64,000 nucleotides of DNA from Xiphophorus maculatus (lineage: Eukaryota; Chordata; Actinopteri; Cyprinodontiformes; Poeciliidae): assembly GCF_002775205.1 (NCBI RefSeq), contig NC_036443.1, forward strand, positions 10,159,698 through 10,223,697. The letters run 5' to 3'. Both the position numbers and the translations under genes were made by a program. This document shows positions 1-13,400 of this stretch, piece by piece. Numbering within the stretch: the first letter of the stretch is position 1; each line of letters starts with the position of its first letter. The notes under the pieces were generated by a model. The model was not told the DNA's origin. It made no database searches and was given only the letters and a program-made list of their open reading frames with translations.

Positions 1-13
1 ATTTTATTAGTGT

Positions 14-405
14 AGAGTATGGTTGCACCGATTGCAGTTTTCTGGTCGATTGCTGAACTTTCAAAAAGCTTAACCTGCCAATTCTAATTTTTACCGATAC
101 CAATTTTTTTGTCTGAAATGTTGCTCAATATAGCAAGAAGGTTGTTGAGTTGGTAACAGTGGGGTCAATATTGTTAATTATAAATGTGCAGACATAACCT
201 GGTGGGCCGGTCTGTCAGTCAAACCTTTCTCAAAGAAGAGCAAAAGAAGACAGTGGTTGATTCTGAGATCTTTGCCAAGCTAGATAAGATCGGTGGATAG
301 GATCAGCTTCATATGTAAAGATTGGCCGATCACAGATCTCCCAAAATTAAGAAAATCAGCACCGATAAATCGGATGACCGATAAATCAGTGCACCCCAGC
401 TCATG
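14..405. repeat. MITE-like element with terminal inverted repeats (hAT-type guess)
   Basis: The left end reads GGTTGCACCGATTGCAG near position 19 and the right end, read in reverse complement, begins GGGGTGCACTGATTTATCGG near 400. Both share the GTGCACYGAT-type terminus, and the inside is rich in short CGAT/GATCGG words. This matches a teleost non-autonomous DNA-transposon type with 'GTGCACCGATC' ends that I know from other fish genomes. No transposase frame is present and I could not define a target-site duplication. Assignment to hAT is an inference. Confidence 0.5.
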
Positions 406-1684
406 TCTAATCAGTATAAATATTTAAGATTTGTGACTAGAAGTAATCAAAAGCATCCAAGAGCACTTTAAAAACGTATTTGGTCTAGTGCTCAATACTT
501 CTAAATCTAAAGTGTGTTTGGATTCCAGCCGTTCACGGTCATATTTTCACCACTCTCCATTTACTGGACATGGAAGAAAGCAAAATAAAAGATCAAACTA
601 ATTCAGTCACAAGTGACAAATGAACATTTGACTTTTTCAAATGCTTCTCCCTCCACAGATAGAAAGGCGTCCTGGGTGGTCAGCCATTCTGCCCACATAA
701 AAAAAAGCCTGTGTATCTGTCTGGGTTTGCTCTTAGGGAAGTTAATTGATTCATATTATTAAAAATGGTAACTCTAGGTCAGCTTGGAGTTACCAGAAGC
801 TGCTTCATATAACATTGTATTAGAATGTCCAATAACTAATAATCTATTTTAAATAGAACAAGTTTAACTCCACCCCTCAAGCTTCTTACCTGATTTACAG
901 TATGTCCCTCCCTTTTCAGCTCAGATGAGTTCGTTTCTCTCTTTAGACAATACCGCTAACTCTCTGATCTACTTTCTGTTTGCCATTTCATTTGGCCAAA
1001 TTGCTATTGGTGTTACATGTCTGTGCCAAATGCAAACACGCACAAACACTATATGTTTAAAAAGAGTCGAGTCAGCCTCACAGGCCATTGTGAATGACCT
1101 AAGCAGCTCGTGTTGATTGATGGCAGTGACTGGTGAGCAGCAGGGTCAGCTCCAGAGGAGGCCCGTCGGGAGCCACACACTCACTCAGACGTCTAAAATA
1201 GACTCTCCACCTTCCCTCCCCAATGGGCCAATAACTGAAACTAGGGTGATGAAATTAAGAAATAAACATTACTAGAAACACTGCAGGGAGGCTGAAATAA
1301 GAAATAACTAGGAGTATAAAATAGATATAGTCACAAAAGAAGGCTCGAAATGGACTCAGACAAACAAGGACAGAGCCTAAGGTAACTAAAGAATAAACCT
1401 AACTAGAAACACCACAAAGGACTGAAAATAAAAGCAATAAGAATTCTAATTACACTAAATGCCTCAAATAATAATGTCAAAAGGACTAAACTAAAGTGAA
1501 CTAAAACATAAAGCTAAACCAACCCCAAAACCCAGTCCACACACTAAGTTACTAATGAACAAAACTAAAAGCTTGTAAATATGAGTCTGTGTGTAATTCA
1601 TCTTTATAATGTGTTTTACTTTGATTTACTGAAGTAGGTGACATTTTCAATCATATTCTAATGTGTGGAATATGACTGTATATG

Positions 1685-1800
1685 TTTGCCCTATGATGGA
1701 CTAGCGACCTGTCCGGGGCGTGCCCTGCTTCTCGCTTCATGGCCGCTGGGCACCAGGTCTTGCGACACAACAAGGAGAAGTTGTATAGAAAATGGATGGA
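1685..1800 (+). repeat. Teleost interspersed repeat, 3'-end fragment (GACCTGTCC...AAAATGGATGGA)
   Basis: Contains the diagnostic words GATGGACTAGCGACCTGTCC and, about 95 bases on, GAAAATGGATGGA. This is the 3' end of a very abundant fish repeat that normally ends in (TGGA)n, as non-LTR retrotransposon tails do. Further copies in this window lie at 4,960-5,235, 49,841-50,190 and 53,003-53,105. The retrotransposon clade is uncertain. Confidence 0.6.
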
Positions 1801-4800
1801 CATTTGAAGTTGAAAAGATATTGAAGATGCTCCTTCCTCAGTCATTTTTTTAATGCAGAACAAAAAGCTGAACACAAATGCATCTCACACTTTTCAGGAT
1901 TATGAAAAAAAAATCTGTGTCTTATTTTAACCCTTTGGCTCATAATTACTTTGTTCTTGTATTTTGTGTTGCTCCGTCACATAATTCCCAATAAAATATA
2001 ATTAAGGTTGTGGGTGTAATTTGACCAAGTGAGAAAAAGTTGAAGTTGAATACTTTTTAGAGGCATTTAAAAAAAAAAATCAAAGACTTCTAAATGGTCA
2101 ATAATATTTTAAGTGCCTAATGAATTGTATAATTTCGCCTTGTGTTTGTTATTTTGGGACTGAAATCTGTAGATTGTCTTCATGTGAGGCCAAAATACAG
2201 ATGAGTTTACTACCTATGTTATAACACATCTCTCATATTTACATAGTTTAAAACGGAGTGCACAAATGACAAAAACAGCCATGATTACTATTTTAACTAC
2301 ATAAATGAGTGCAAGCATCAGTATTAAGTCTCTTACAGTTTATATAGACAGACTTCTTCATGAGTTTAATGTGAGTGGATTTAAGATTAGCTGTGCTAAG
2401 GGAGTTGTACTTTTACACCACAGAAAAACAAGTACCTTGCCAGCAGTTTCTGCGTTGCCTTACTCACCTTGGAGAAATTGAACTTCCACTTTTCTTAAGA
2501 AAATATTCATAGGAACAAAATGGCACAAATAAGTTTTACTTTACCTTTGCTTTTACTTTTATTTTACTGTTATAGGATGAGTAAGTATGGGAACCCAGGA
2601 AGTGAAAGGAGAGATCTTGCAGAGATGAGAAGTCTGATGCTATAAAAGTACCAGGGGTTGCCAGAAATTATACTCTTAACTCTTACAGCTGAGTGTTAAA
2701 TGTATCTAAGACGGGTTGTTGTCACCTTAAAGAACCGTAGGTAACCCTGTGAAGGCTGACTAATCCAGCATCGTTTAATTTACTGGCTGGTTTCCCTGAA
2801 GAATCCTAATAAAAACTGGAGACAACTCTGTCACTGAATTCCTGAGAAGATTTAGTGTCTAAAGGAAGCCTCACCAGAGGGCAAAAAAGTACATTTTATT
2901 ATCTTCTTTGCACCACTGTAATTGGATGACATACATGGGTGACTGTCCTGTGGGTTTTATTTAAAAAAAAACGCTAAACAAACTCAGTTACTTTTCAAGC
3001 TGTCAGTCAAATGAACTTTTGACCCTTGCTTGCTCATTGAAGTAAATGCATCTCCAGCTATGCTAACTGCTCTACAGAATGGTAATGAGGTGTTAGGTGC
3101 CTAAGCCGGAGCTCGGGGCGAAGCATGCTCCGAGTGTTGAAGATGCTGGAGGTAAAAATAGAAGGCCAAAACTGGAGGTGCATTTGTTTCCATCGGTGGC
3201 TGGGATTAGCCGCTTCAAATCTCTCCACTCAGTTGCACCAATGCATGAAAGGGTGCACAGCTTATTGAACTATGCACTGACACAGTTTAACTGTGGCAGC
3301 AGCAAGACTGTTGACTGTCGGATTATTGAGCGTGCTTTATCGGCTGCTTTCGTACGTTGTGTGGTTCTTGATATGACCCAGACATCCTCACTGAGGATAC
3401 ATAGAGTAAAGATGGAGGAAAAAAATACACAGAAAAAAAAATAAAAATTGCAAAAGTGTCAAAATCATTTGCTGAAAGATTTTGGCTCTTTCCCTTTACC
3501 TGCTTTGTTTTATCATTGATGCCTCCATTCAGAAGTTACAGGTGTGGGTTAAGGCGTGCCAGTCGGTAGAATTTCATATCTCTGAAATTTGAAACAACAC
3601 TGCTGTATAAAAATAAGCCGTGTTTCTACACGAACAGACATAAGGCTCCGTATTTAATAAATTAATAATAAAAACGTAAAAAAGATAATCTAATTGCTTT
3701 GGTTTAACAATTTAATCAACATATAAAGTTTTTCCAGCTAAAATACAATGACATTTCAGCTAAATAGATGTGAAATAAACTACTGCTAAACCCCACTACA
3801 GTTCATAACAGTTTTCCGTTAAACATGCTCATTGAAAATGATCCTGTTTTGCCAATTTGCTATTTAGAAGGTAAAGTTTGGAATCCAACAAGCTCAAATA
3901 AGTTTAATCAGTCAGATTACTTGCTTGGGTAGCCAGTCTGCAGTCAACCTGACAGACATGCCGCTCATGGCTTTCCAACTATAGTTTAAGAACAGCGTCG
4001 CATCACTAAGAGCCCCTTTAGTTTTGTACTTAGTGTTTTTTTTACAACCAAATTTGTCATTTATATAATGAAAGGAAAGTTTAAAGGACTTTAAACTGCA
4101 GCAACTGTTTTTAAGAAAATATCAGCTGTTTTCAAACCACAGGTTTTTAAACCCTCTGCAAATCTTAATGTAGGCAATCAGTCCATTCATAGTTAAATAA
4201 ACCATATATTAATGTTGAGATTGATGCCAGAAGCACATCTGCTGCATTTCTCTCTATTTCACCAATGCTGTGACAATAGCAGAGGGGCTTAGTAAGGGAT
4301 GAATTGAAGTTTTTCTTCCTAATTTGAGGCTTTTTCTCAACTTTTAAGGTAAATACTAGAACGGACATTACGGCACACTTACAATAATTATGACTTACAA
4401 ACTTTATGTCTTTGTGTGACTAAGCAAAAGCAAAACACAACAGTGGCATTCGATGTGGAAAAGTAGTTGAAAGTAAAATATCAAAGAGAAATAAATTCTT
4501 CTTACTCAATATCCCATACATGACTGCAGACTAAAGCACAAATAAATACGTAATCCGTAAATTAGGAGAAAAACACAAACATAGAGTAACCATTTGTCGC
4601 AGAGATACTTAAGATAAATTTTTAATTAAACAGAATCAGTTAATGTTCAGTATGTTGCGGGACAAAAGCTTTACCACAGTTAAAGAGTTTGTTTCTGTGT
4701 AATGTATCATTTTTTTCAAATAGTAAATCGTTTGACATGTTATGTATCATTATATCTACACTAAAGTTTAAACGGGATAAACCAAGAACTCCTTCTAAGG

Positions 4801-4959
4801 CCTCAGTTTGCAGCACTTTCAGTGGTTACAGGGTATATCAAGAATTTTTAAATTAGTTGCAATCTGTAAAGTTGCCACTAGATGTCACCTAGTTCCTAAC
4901 AGTCCTTCTTTCCTGTGCTTATACCAGCTTATTTTGTTCTCTGCATCTCTGTCTGCTGG

Positions 4960-5235
4960 TGAAGTGATACAGAGGTAGGATACACCCAGGTCAGGTCACT
5001 CACATCTAACAGCCTCTTCCACATACCGGTTGATCTAGCGTGCAATATTTTCAGGCTGTGAGGTGGGAGGTTGAGCAACCAGTTTGAAACCACACATGAA
5101 TATGGAGAACACACAAACTTCCGACATATCCTTGCAGGATTTTAAGTCTGGACCTTCTTGCTGTGGTGGCAGTGATGCCAACATCTGTGCTCGTCCAGCC
5201 GCTTCCTCACAATGCTTCTTAACATATTTTTGATC
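4960..5235 (-). repeat. Diverged copy of the same teleost interspersed repeat
   Basis: Degenerate matches to the repeat seen better at 49,841-50,190: CCAGGTCAGGTCACTCACA, GGAGAACACACAAACTTCC and ACCTTCTTGCTGTGGTGGCA occur in the same order. The order places it in minus orientation. It is old and carries no coding capacity. Confidence 0.5.
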
Positions 5236-6079
5236 AGACAAGCAGGCTTTGCGCAGATTATAATTCATGGTGAGATTCCGGATTAATAATATGTGTATGG
5301 GATTGAACTGTGTATGAAAGGGATTTTGCAAGACAAACAGAAAGAGAGAGAGATGGAAAGATGAGGACAAGGACGACAAGGCCCTGTCTACGACCAGATG
5401 AATCAACAGCTTCCCTCCTCTGGCGAGGACACGCTCGCTTTGCTCAAGCCTAATACCACCGACATGCTGTCACGCATGAGCAATTTTTTTTCTGTCCCTC
5501 ATCTCCCTGGCGCTTTTCCCCCCCTTCCATCCATTCTCTTTGTGTCTTTCTCTGTCCCTTTGTGACTTTTTCACATTGGCCTCGTTAGCCAGCAGATTCA
5601 CTGCAGAGCCTGAAGGAGGGCCCTGGAGAGGGAGAGAACCATAGCAACAAGGATAGCCCTTTGTAGCAAATTAGACTACTTTGACTCAAGTTTTTTTTCC
5701 CCGAAAGCTTGTTTACAGATAAAGCTAACACTAAGAACTTGTGCGTCTTAGATGAGCAAATTGTTTTCTTGCATGGCTGAAATTTCCCTCGTGAAACAGA
5801 CAGTTTTTGTTTTAAGAACAGTTTACACAGTTACTCAGTGACAAGAAAAGGAAACAAAATGTGTTTAAATGTTATTTAGAGATTTGGTATCCTAATGTCC
5901 ACTGGCCTCTTATAAATTTCTGGTAAATTTTGTGCTTTTGTGGTTTTTTTCAAGGCTATGAAAATAGCAAAGTTTCCATCGATGGGACCTGTCAACATAG
6001 CTTAACAGCCATTCAATTTTAACTACACCTCTTCTCAAGGTGCCTTACAGATATGTTCAGACATTTGAAGCTTTTCACA

Positions 6080-6300
6080 CAAAGTCAAAAGTTTTGAATA
6101 GATTTTATTGGAAATTTATGTAATAGACCAACACGAGTGGCACATAATATTGCAGGGAAGGATGATTTTTGCTTCAAACAAATAAATAAAAAGATATAAG
6201 TCTGAAAAGTTTGACCTACATTCAACTGAAATCAGAAAAACAGCTGGAAGCTGACAGAAAGTCTCCATTTATTGGACTGAGCTTGGGCTATTTAGTGAGT
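6080..6300. mobile_element. Tc1/mariner-like end fragment
   Basis: Contains a diverged form of a terminal sequence that recurs in the window, ATTTTATTGG..ATTTATGTAATAGACC followed by an ACATAAT word. The same block occurs near 8,780, 23,200, 27,400 and 58,815. Elsewhere these blocks flank remnants of Tc1-type transposase, so this is probably a solo end of that family. No open frame remains. Confidence 0.45.
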
Positions 6301-7099
6301 CTATGCAAAGCTTATGGACAAAAACAATCCAAAACGTGTCATTTTCCTTCCTCCTAATTATTGTTCTTTATTTGTCTGTTTTATGAGATCCCAATAGCCT
6401 GCACTAAAACCTGTGGGCAAAGCATAAAAAATGGTTCTACTCCAGAACAAAAAAATTTTTCTGCTACATTGCTGTTTATTTGTCCTTTGTTTGAGGTCAT
6501 AGTTTTATAGTTTGCCTTTCTGTCTCTTAACAGAATCCCTCAAAAAGTTATGTTTGGTGTACCTGAAATTTTAATCGGTACAGAGATGTGACTCAACATA
6601 GACTTCATTAACTATTGATGTTACTCTGGATCCAATATATTTTTTATTCAGCCTTGGCAAAAATGCTTCCTGTTTATGTTATGTTAGCCTAAAGAAATAA
6701 AATGCTCTACATACAGACGGGGGTAGAGTACTGGAAAATTGCAAAACATTTTTTTTTTTTAATTATTCAAAGGTCGCTGCAGTAAATGTAACACAAAGCA
6801 GTGTGGGTGAGAGGTTGATGGGGAAAATGTGCATTGTTTTCAACATCAATAAGAAAACATTTTAAAGTCTGGTGGATGTTGTTGAATCCCTTTAGTCTGA
6901 AATCCTTACAGAAAATCAGAGGCAACCAGAAACCTGCAAGAATATAATGGAGCAGAAGCTGTTTTTCGTAGAGGGAAAGTTACTTTTTTTTTATCTCAAC
7001 ATTAATTATAACATTATTTTTTGTCTTCCCCGAGAAATGTGAAGCATGAAGTTGGTCCATGTGGAAAAAGTTCAGTTCTGTGAATCCTTTTTTGTAAGG

Positions 7100-7493
7100 T
7101 ATATCTAGAGACAGTCTGCTTCTTCCTGTCTCTCTCTCTCTCTGTTAATATTTGGCCTCACTCCCTCTCTGGACAAACATTGCAGAGAGCACTTGAGGGG
7201 CTGTGAGAAGGAAACAACCACAGAGAGACAGAAAACAGAGAGCATTCAGAGAATCGGAGCGCACAGGGGGAAGAGAGGGAGAGACACACAGAGTCGTTGT
7301 GGACCGGCTGAAGACTCGCCGATTGCTCATCAGCCCGCCGTGACTCAGCCTTGAACGCGTGTCTGAGCAGAATGGATTTCATTTGGGTTCAGCTGCCTCT
7401 GAGCTCTGCGGACGATTTTCACTCCTTCTGGATTACATCTGAAAAAGCAGCCGGTGTCATGAGCGGGGAAGCCAGCGAGCGGAAGGGAAGATG
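7100..7493 (+). other. plekhg4: Probable 5' exon and promoter-proximal region of the plekhg4-like gene
   Basis: A GC-richer block ends in the sequence AAGATG at 7,488-7,493, immediately followed by a good splice donor GTAATG at 7,494. The next recognised coding exon (14,909) starts in phase 0 with AAC CTT GAT. Splicing 7,493 to 14,909 puts the ATG at 7,491-7,493 directly in frame as initiator, giving an N-terminus beginning M-N-L-D-S-V-E, which resembles the starts of PLEKHG4B/ARHGEF40-type proteins. Two other ATGs in this exon (7,372 and 7,459) are in another frame and would stop at the junction (TG|A). Joining these two exons across 7.4 kb is an inference; an additional small exon between them cannot be excluded. 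Confidence 0.45.
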
Positions 7494-10400
7494 GTAATGT
7501 CACTGTTCTTCAATGTGAGACATGATTACTTTCATCCTGCTCTTTTCTCTCTTTTGTGGTTTTTACTGATTAACTGAAGCAGCTACTGTTAAGAGTATAA
7601 TTAATTTGCATCTTGAGATTATTCCACAACTCTGCTCTTATCTCCTGAAGATGTTTATAATTTTCAGCTGTTGCAGATTAAATAAAAACGGCTACAAATG
7701 CATTATTCCTTAATCAAAACAGTATAGTTGACATATATAAAGGGAGACATTTTATACTGTTACATTTAAGTTGATACTTTCTCACACCTGAACAATTTGC
7801 AGCAAACAAACAAACATGTTTTCTACATCCTAAATTGCTGACAGGTGAAGTTCTGCATCAGAAACGTGACATTCTAACACCACGTCTCCAAACATTGGTA
7901 CCACAGAGGGATTTGTTTAGTGTGTCCTGACAAGAAGCTCTTTATGCTCTAACACCCGTGTACTCTGACCACATTTCTGCCATAGCTAACACTCACTACT
8001 GCTGCTCTGCCAGAGCAGCCTGACTCAAGGTGAAGCTCTCAGGTTACCCAGCATTAGGCCTGGTTTTACAATCCATCCCCTGTGCCTCCTTCCTGCTCCT
8101 GGCCCTACAAGATGTGACTCATGCAAATACAAGCAGAAAGTATTTTTTACTTTTTTTTTTTTTTAAAGTATGGGTGTCTGTCTGAAATGTGGATTTAGAT
8201 TGTAAGCCTGAAGGAATGTCTCAGTTTGATTTTGTCCATTTCAAGAAAAGACTCAGACGGACGTATTTTCATTCCACGTCAGAGAGGGTGTGCCTCATTT
8301 GTGCATAAAGCTGAATGTGTTTTCCGCTGACAGGCTGCTGGGATGTTATGAAGGGAGTTGAATTTTAAATTACCCGCCCAGCTCTCCCGTGGGTTTGACT
8401 TGGCAGGAATCTTTGTGAGTTTTCCCACCTTGCTTCCTGTATAAGTTTTCCGTGTCGTCGAAACCAGGGGTCCATTAACTCTGTTATTCCTGTTTTCTGA
8501 GTGACTTCAATGTCTGGGTGTTGGTTCCCATGTTGACTAAGTTGTACAAAGCATCTCCTTTTCCCTCTGCAGAAAGACAACTTGTCCTGTCTGAGTGATT
8601 CGGTGGAAAAAAATACACAAACAAAAGTCTGACCCAAATTTCTGCTAGTAAACCTACAAATCATCATCTCCCCTTTACCTGGATTACCATCATTACCTTC
8701 ATATACAATGTCTTGCAAAAGTTTTAATCTCCTTCAGTATTTTCTTTCCATTTTTGTAACCTTATGACCACAAACATCAACATGTTTTATTGGAGTTTTG
8801 TATTATGATACATGGTTTTCACGTTTTATGAGATAAAATCTGAAAAATATGGCTGACATTTGTACATTTGTTTTCATAATAGCTCAGTCTCAATCAGACT
8901 CAAATTAAGATTTTGCCTCTGACTTAACATTGAATTTAATTTTGGGCTTTGACTGGGCCATTCTAACACATGAACGCTGTAGTTACTGTGTTTTCTTCAA
9001 GGGCTTAAGTACTTACGTGTATTTGTTCAGAGACAGCACATTGTAATTAGTACAAAATAACTGTTTTCCAGCCAGCAGGATGCTGTAACATCAGTGTGTT
9101 ACAGCACACTGATAGAGATCAGGGCAGTGCTAGTGTTTTGCATGTAAAAAGTTTAATTTATTTCTCATTTGACCAGAGCATCTTTATGTTTGTGCCTCCT
9201 ACGTGGCTTCTGGAAAACTAGAAATGGGACATTTTGATAGTTCTCTTTTCACTTTCCTTCCACAAGAGTCAGATTTGAGATGTGCTTAACAAATATTTGC
9301 CCTGTCTCTAATTCTCTCCTCTGAGTTGTGGATATATCTGGTGTTACCATGGGCCTCTTGGCTACTTCTCTGATTAATTCATCTTCTTTTCCAGATTTTG
9401 TCTTTGCTAGGCCTTGAGATTGGGACATATTCTTTCCGTTTATGGACAGTCCCTGCATTGTTGTGTGACATGTTGGTATTTGTTTTGCAATATAACCCAT
9501 AAATGTCTCCATGACCTCATCACTAACTTGTCTGCTTGGTCTTCATGATGCTGTTAGTTCACTGATGTTTTCTCACAAACCTTCACAGAAACGGGCTTAT
9601 AATGAGATTTAATTACACACTGGTGGGCTCTGTTGTCCATTAAAATGACTCCATACCATAGTAAAGGAGGTTGATGTTCACCAAGCTTTTTTAATGTGTG
9701 AAAGAATCAGAAAACCATGTATTATTTTCTTCACTTATTATGTGTGACTTTTTTTGGACTATCATATAAAATATATCAAAGTTTTTAAGTGACAAAATGT
9801 AAAAAAGTTCAAGGGGTATGAATTGTAAAAAAAAAAAAAAATCAAACAAATGTCTAAAACAAATGTATGATTCAGTGTTTTGATGTTTGCTTGTATCGAA
9901 GTTTCAGTCGTTTGTCATGAAATCTGTGGGTTAGAGTTACATTAAGCACAGCTGAGGCCTAATTACAGATGAGACGAGCATGTCAGTGAAAGCTAAGCTA
10001 CACTTTCATATAATAACATCTCTCACATGAACACAGACTACGTACGTCAGCCGTGCTCATGGTGATTTTTAAAGACGGCTCGGCTCATTCATAATTCCCT
10101 CACGTGTTTTTGATGACCCACACTGAACCGCTGACCGATACTTTACGGCCACTTTCAAATCGCTCTGCTGATCGAGACCGTCATGATTGGTGTTTGTCTC
10201 CCGCGAGCCCCGGTCTCCTTATCCCACTGAAGCTGCTAAATATACCGTCTGGCCATCGCGGAGCCTCTGTGGTTTTGTACAGAGGATTTATTGGCTTACG
10301 CCAGTGTAATTTGGCTTGAGCCGGAGAGGAGGTGACATCAGGTGTGTTGAGGCACAGAGGGATAATATAAGACTGAAGAGTAAAGACAGTGAAAAATTGA

Positions 10401-13400
10401 GGATTTTTGACTTTTTTTGTTGCCGTTTTCTTCAAACGTATAGTTTATAGCTAAAGAGCTCATTGTTTTACCAACTAAGTCCATTCATTCAGAAAAAAGC
10501 TGGAATTTGAGCTTTACAGAGTAATCTCTGCCTGCTGTGTGTTTCTAAATAGCAAAATAAATAAATCCCAAATGATTTATGTCAGAAAAGGATATCTTTT
10601 GTCTTTTGATCTCGTACTGAAGCTGTGATTAAAATGAACTGATAAGGAAACTGATTCATTTTCTAAAACTAAATGTGAATGTTTAACAGAAAAATCCACA
10701 TTACGGTTGCCACAAGGCTTTGTGTGCAGCTAATCTGTTTACTGCACAATTGAATTTCACCTTAATATCACATTTGTTGTCATCCATAAATGTGTCATTT
10801 TCTGTGAATGATGCAACAGATCAGCAGACTGAAATCCTCCTGTCTGAAGAGAAGAGTGTGTGTTCAAGATGTTGAGGCAGTGTGTTTGCTAGCAAGCTAA
10901 ACTACTGATGTCAACAATTTATAACGCATTTATGACTTTTACTCAATATTCAGTTCCAATGGCCTCTTAAAAAGAATGCAGGATTTGTGGTCACATATAC
11001 AGTCGGTCATCCATACAGGGACCTTGCATAAAGTGTTGTGAAAAACTATTTACACATTTTCTGATTTCTCATTTTGAAGAGCAGTCAAAAGAAATGGCCA
11101 TGCTTACATCATTGGTTATCTAAAATGGAGATGTTGTTTGTGGACAGATGAAGATGATTACTTTTCCTTTGCTCTGATTGGAAGATTTTAACACTCTGGT
11201 CATAAACAGATGGTCCTTTCCTTCGCATGTCTGCTGTCTATTGAAAATCTCTTTCTTTCTTCCAACAACAGTCAAGGATTGGGTGCTTCAACTCAGATTG
11301 ATAACTGTTATTTGTTTGATATTTGTTATTGTTGAAAAATGTGAAAAAAACTTCCTTATATAACTTCCTTGTATATCTGATACAAAACAGTGAAAGAGCT
11401 GAAAGCTTGAACTAATTTAGCTTTTTAAACAATCTGTTTTTTTTTATGTTAGACATGTCCTTTATTCTGATGAGGGGCAACTTTAGTTGATCAATCTAGT
11501 CAAGTAATTAATAGTTTGAAAGCATACCGTGTTGTTTATTTGAAAAACAAACCATATTTGCAGATTCATCATCCATACCAGAGGACATTATGCTTATTTT
11601 CAGCCTGTAAAGCTAAACGTAATGCTGTTTAAGAGCTTAATGCGACAATGAAATGGGAAAAGATTTGCTCCTTTCTTTAAGATGCCAGCAGTTCTCCCTG
11701 TCCTCTCTGCCCAGCAGCAGTGAACTCGATATAAACAGTTTGTGTAATCCAGTGGGGAATCAGTGGGTGTGAGCTCAGATGAAAAGAAGCAAATATCAAC
11801 ACAGGAAATTGATTCTTCTTGTGCTTATGTAAAGTTGATCCAAGTGTTAGAACAGTGGTTTCTAACAGGGTCTCACATTTTCTCATGCAGTCACAGATCC
11901 AAATTTTGCCGCCAAATTCAGCTGATTTTTGTTATTTGTTTCGTTGTTAACGTGGCGATGTGACTTGAGTCAGTCCTTCCTCCCAGCAGAGCAAACGGGT
12001 CTGGCTCCTGATTATGATGAATCTGCTCCTGATTCTGGCTCTCTTATTCAGATTCACGTTGTCGGGCTGCTTGATAGGTCTTTAGCATCTTTAAAAAAGT
12101 AACTAGCAGAGTTAGCACTGCTGGCGTTACTATAGCGACAGCCCACAAGGCATATCTTCTTGAGATTTTAGAAGAATGCTGCCAGAACTTGATGTATTAC
12201 AGAAAAATTGAATTTTCTCTCATAATTCAGAATGTATAAGAATCAATCTTCCTACATTTCCTGTCACTTTCCAGATGACAATGATTAAACTGAAAACGAT
12301 TAAGTATGCATTGAAAACATTCAAAATCTCCATTATAAATCTCCAAGTCTGCATGCAAACTTTCTGGTTTTCTCAGTCCAGGTTTGCTTGCCCGGACTGG
12401 AGCCGGCTTGACATCAGAAATGCTCACGGACTATTTTTGTTTCATAATGATACTGGACAGAGATATTCAAACTGTCTAAGGCTGCAGCGCTGAGACATCT
12501 TATCCACAGCAATGTGAGGGTCGTAATTTATTTCAGTGACTTACTGGGAAGGATCTGTGTGCTTTTGAAGCCAAGTAGTTCTGCATTAACAGCGGTGTGC
12601 TGCCAGGACAAACAAACAAACAAACTTTTGGTTTCAAGTGCAGAAATGCCTGAAAAAATGTTTGTGTTCCCCTTTGTGGGTCAATACAGGCTGTTTCTGA
12701 AGAAGCAAAGTGTAATGTTGCTTTCCCAAGGAACCAGTGAACACAACTCTAGATATAATTTCACGTAATAAAGTTTTTCATGCTGGCTAGTTTCTTCTTA
12801 CTTTGTGGGGAAACAAATTAATCAATATTTCTTTTGGGGTTTTTATGTCTTTTGAGGCCTGGAGGCCAGCACAGGTTCTGAACAAACCCAAAGATCATTT
12901 ACACCTCGGGCCGCCGCTGACCCAGATCTATCCGACAAGTCATTTCACTAATGGGATGACAGAATTGATGACTGAAGTGTTTTTAGTCCTGTGGAAACAG
13001 TTTAATTAAAAATGTATGAACTGTGATCTATATTTACTTCCACTAAGCTGTGTGTTTCTGAGCTGCCAGCAACAACCGTCACCATCCAGCCTTCAGTTGA
13101 CGTCCCCTCTCCATCATTTTCATAATTGCTGTCCCTGTCTTTCTTGTTGACGTTACGTTGATGAGGATTGTTGAGGTTTGCCCCAGCGGGGTGTGGCAGA
13201 AGCCACCACAAAGCTCTGCGTCAGACATGTTGTCCCATGAGCTATGGGGCCTGAGGATAATGTCACGGAACGAGATTAGATTACAGAGGCGACTCGCCAG
13301 TAAAAGAAATGTTGGGACTGAAAGTGTCTTGCAAGACTTGTAATCTCCATTGAATATTTTCACAATTTGTAATACTCCATCCCCGATAATGCATTTTACT

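Larger units (their letters stand above)
406..7100. other. Intergenic region, no gene seen
   Basis: AT-rich sequence with no open frame that resembles a protein family and no splice-flanked exon that I can defend. It holds three recognisable interspersed-repeat fragments (about 1,685-1,800, 4,960-5,235 and 6,080-6,300, listed separately). A 115-residue open frame at 3,097-3,444 (+) is the longest here, but it matches nothing I recognise and ends in a low-complexity Lys/Glu tail. Confidence 0.55.

Noticed and set aside
3097-3444. 115-residue open frame on the plus strand
   Set aside because: No family motif, no splice context, and a low-complexity Lys/Glu tail. Length is within chance for a window this size.
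8365-8718. 117-residue open frame on the minus strand
   Set aside because: No recognisable domain, overlaps the edge of a Tc1-like element, and no supporting splice sites.
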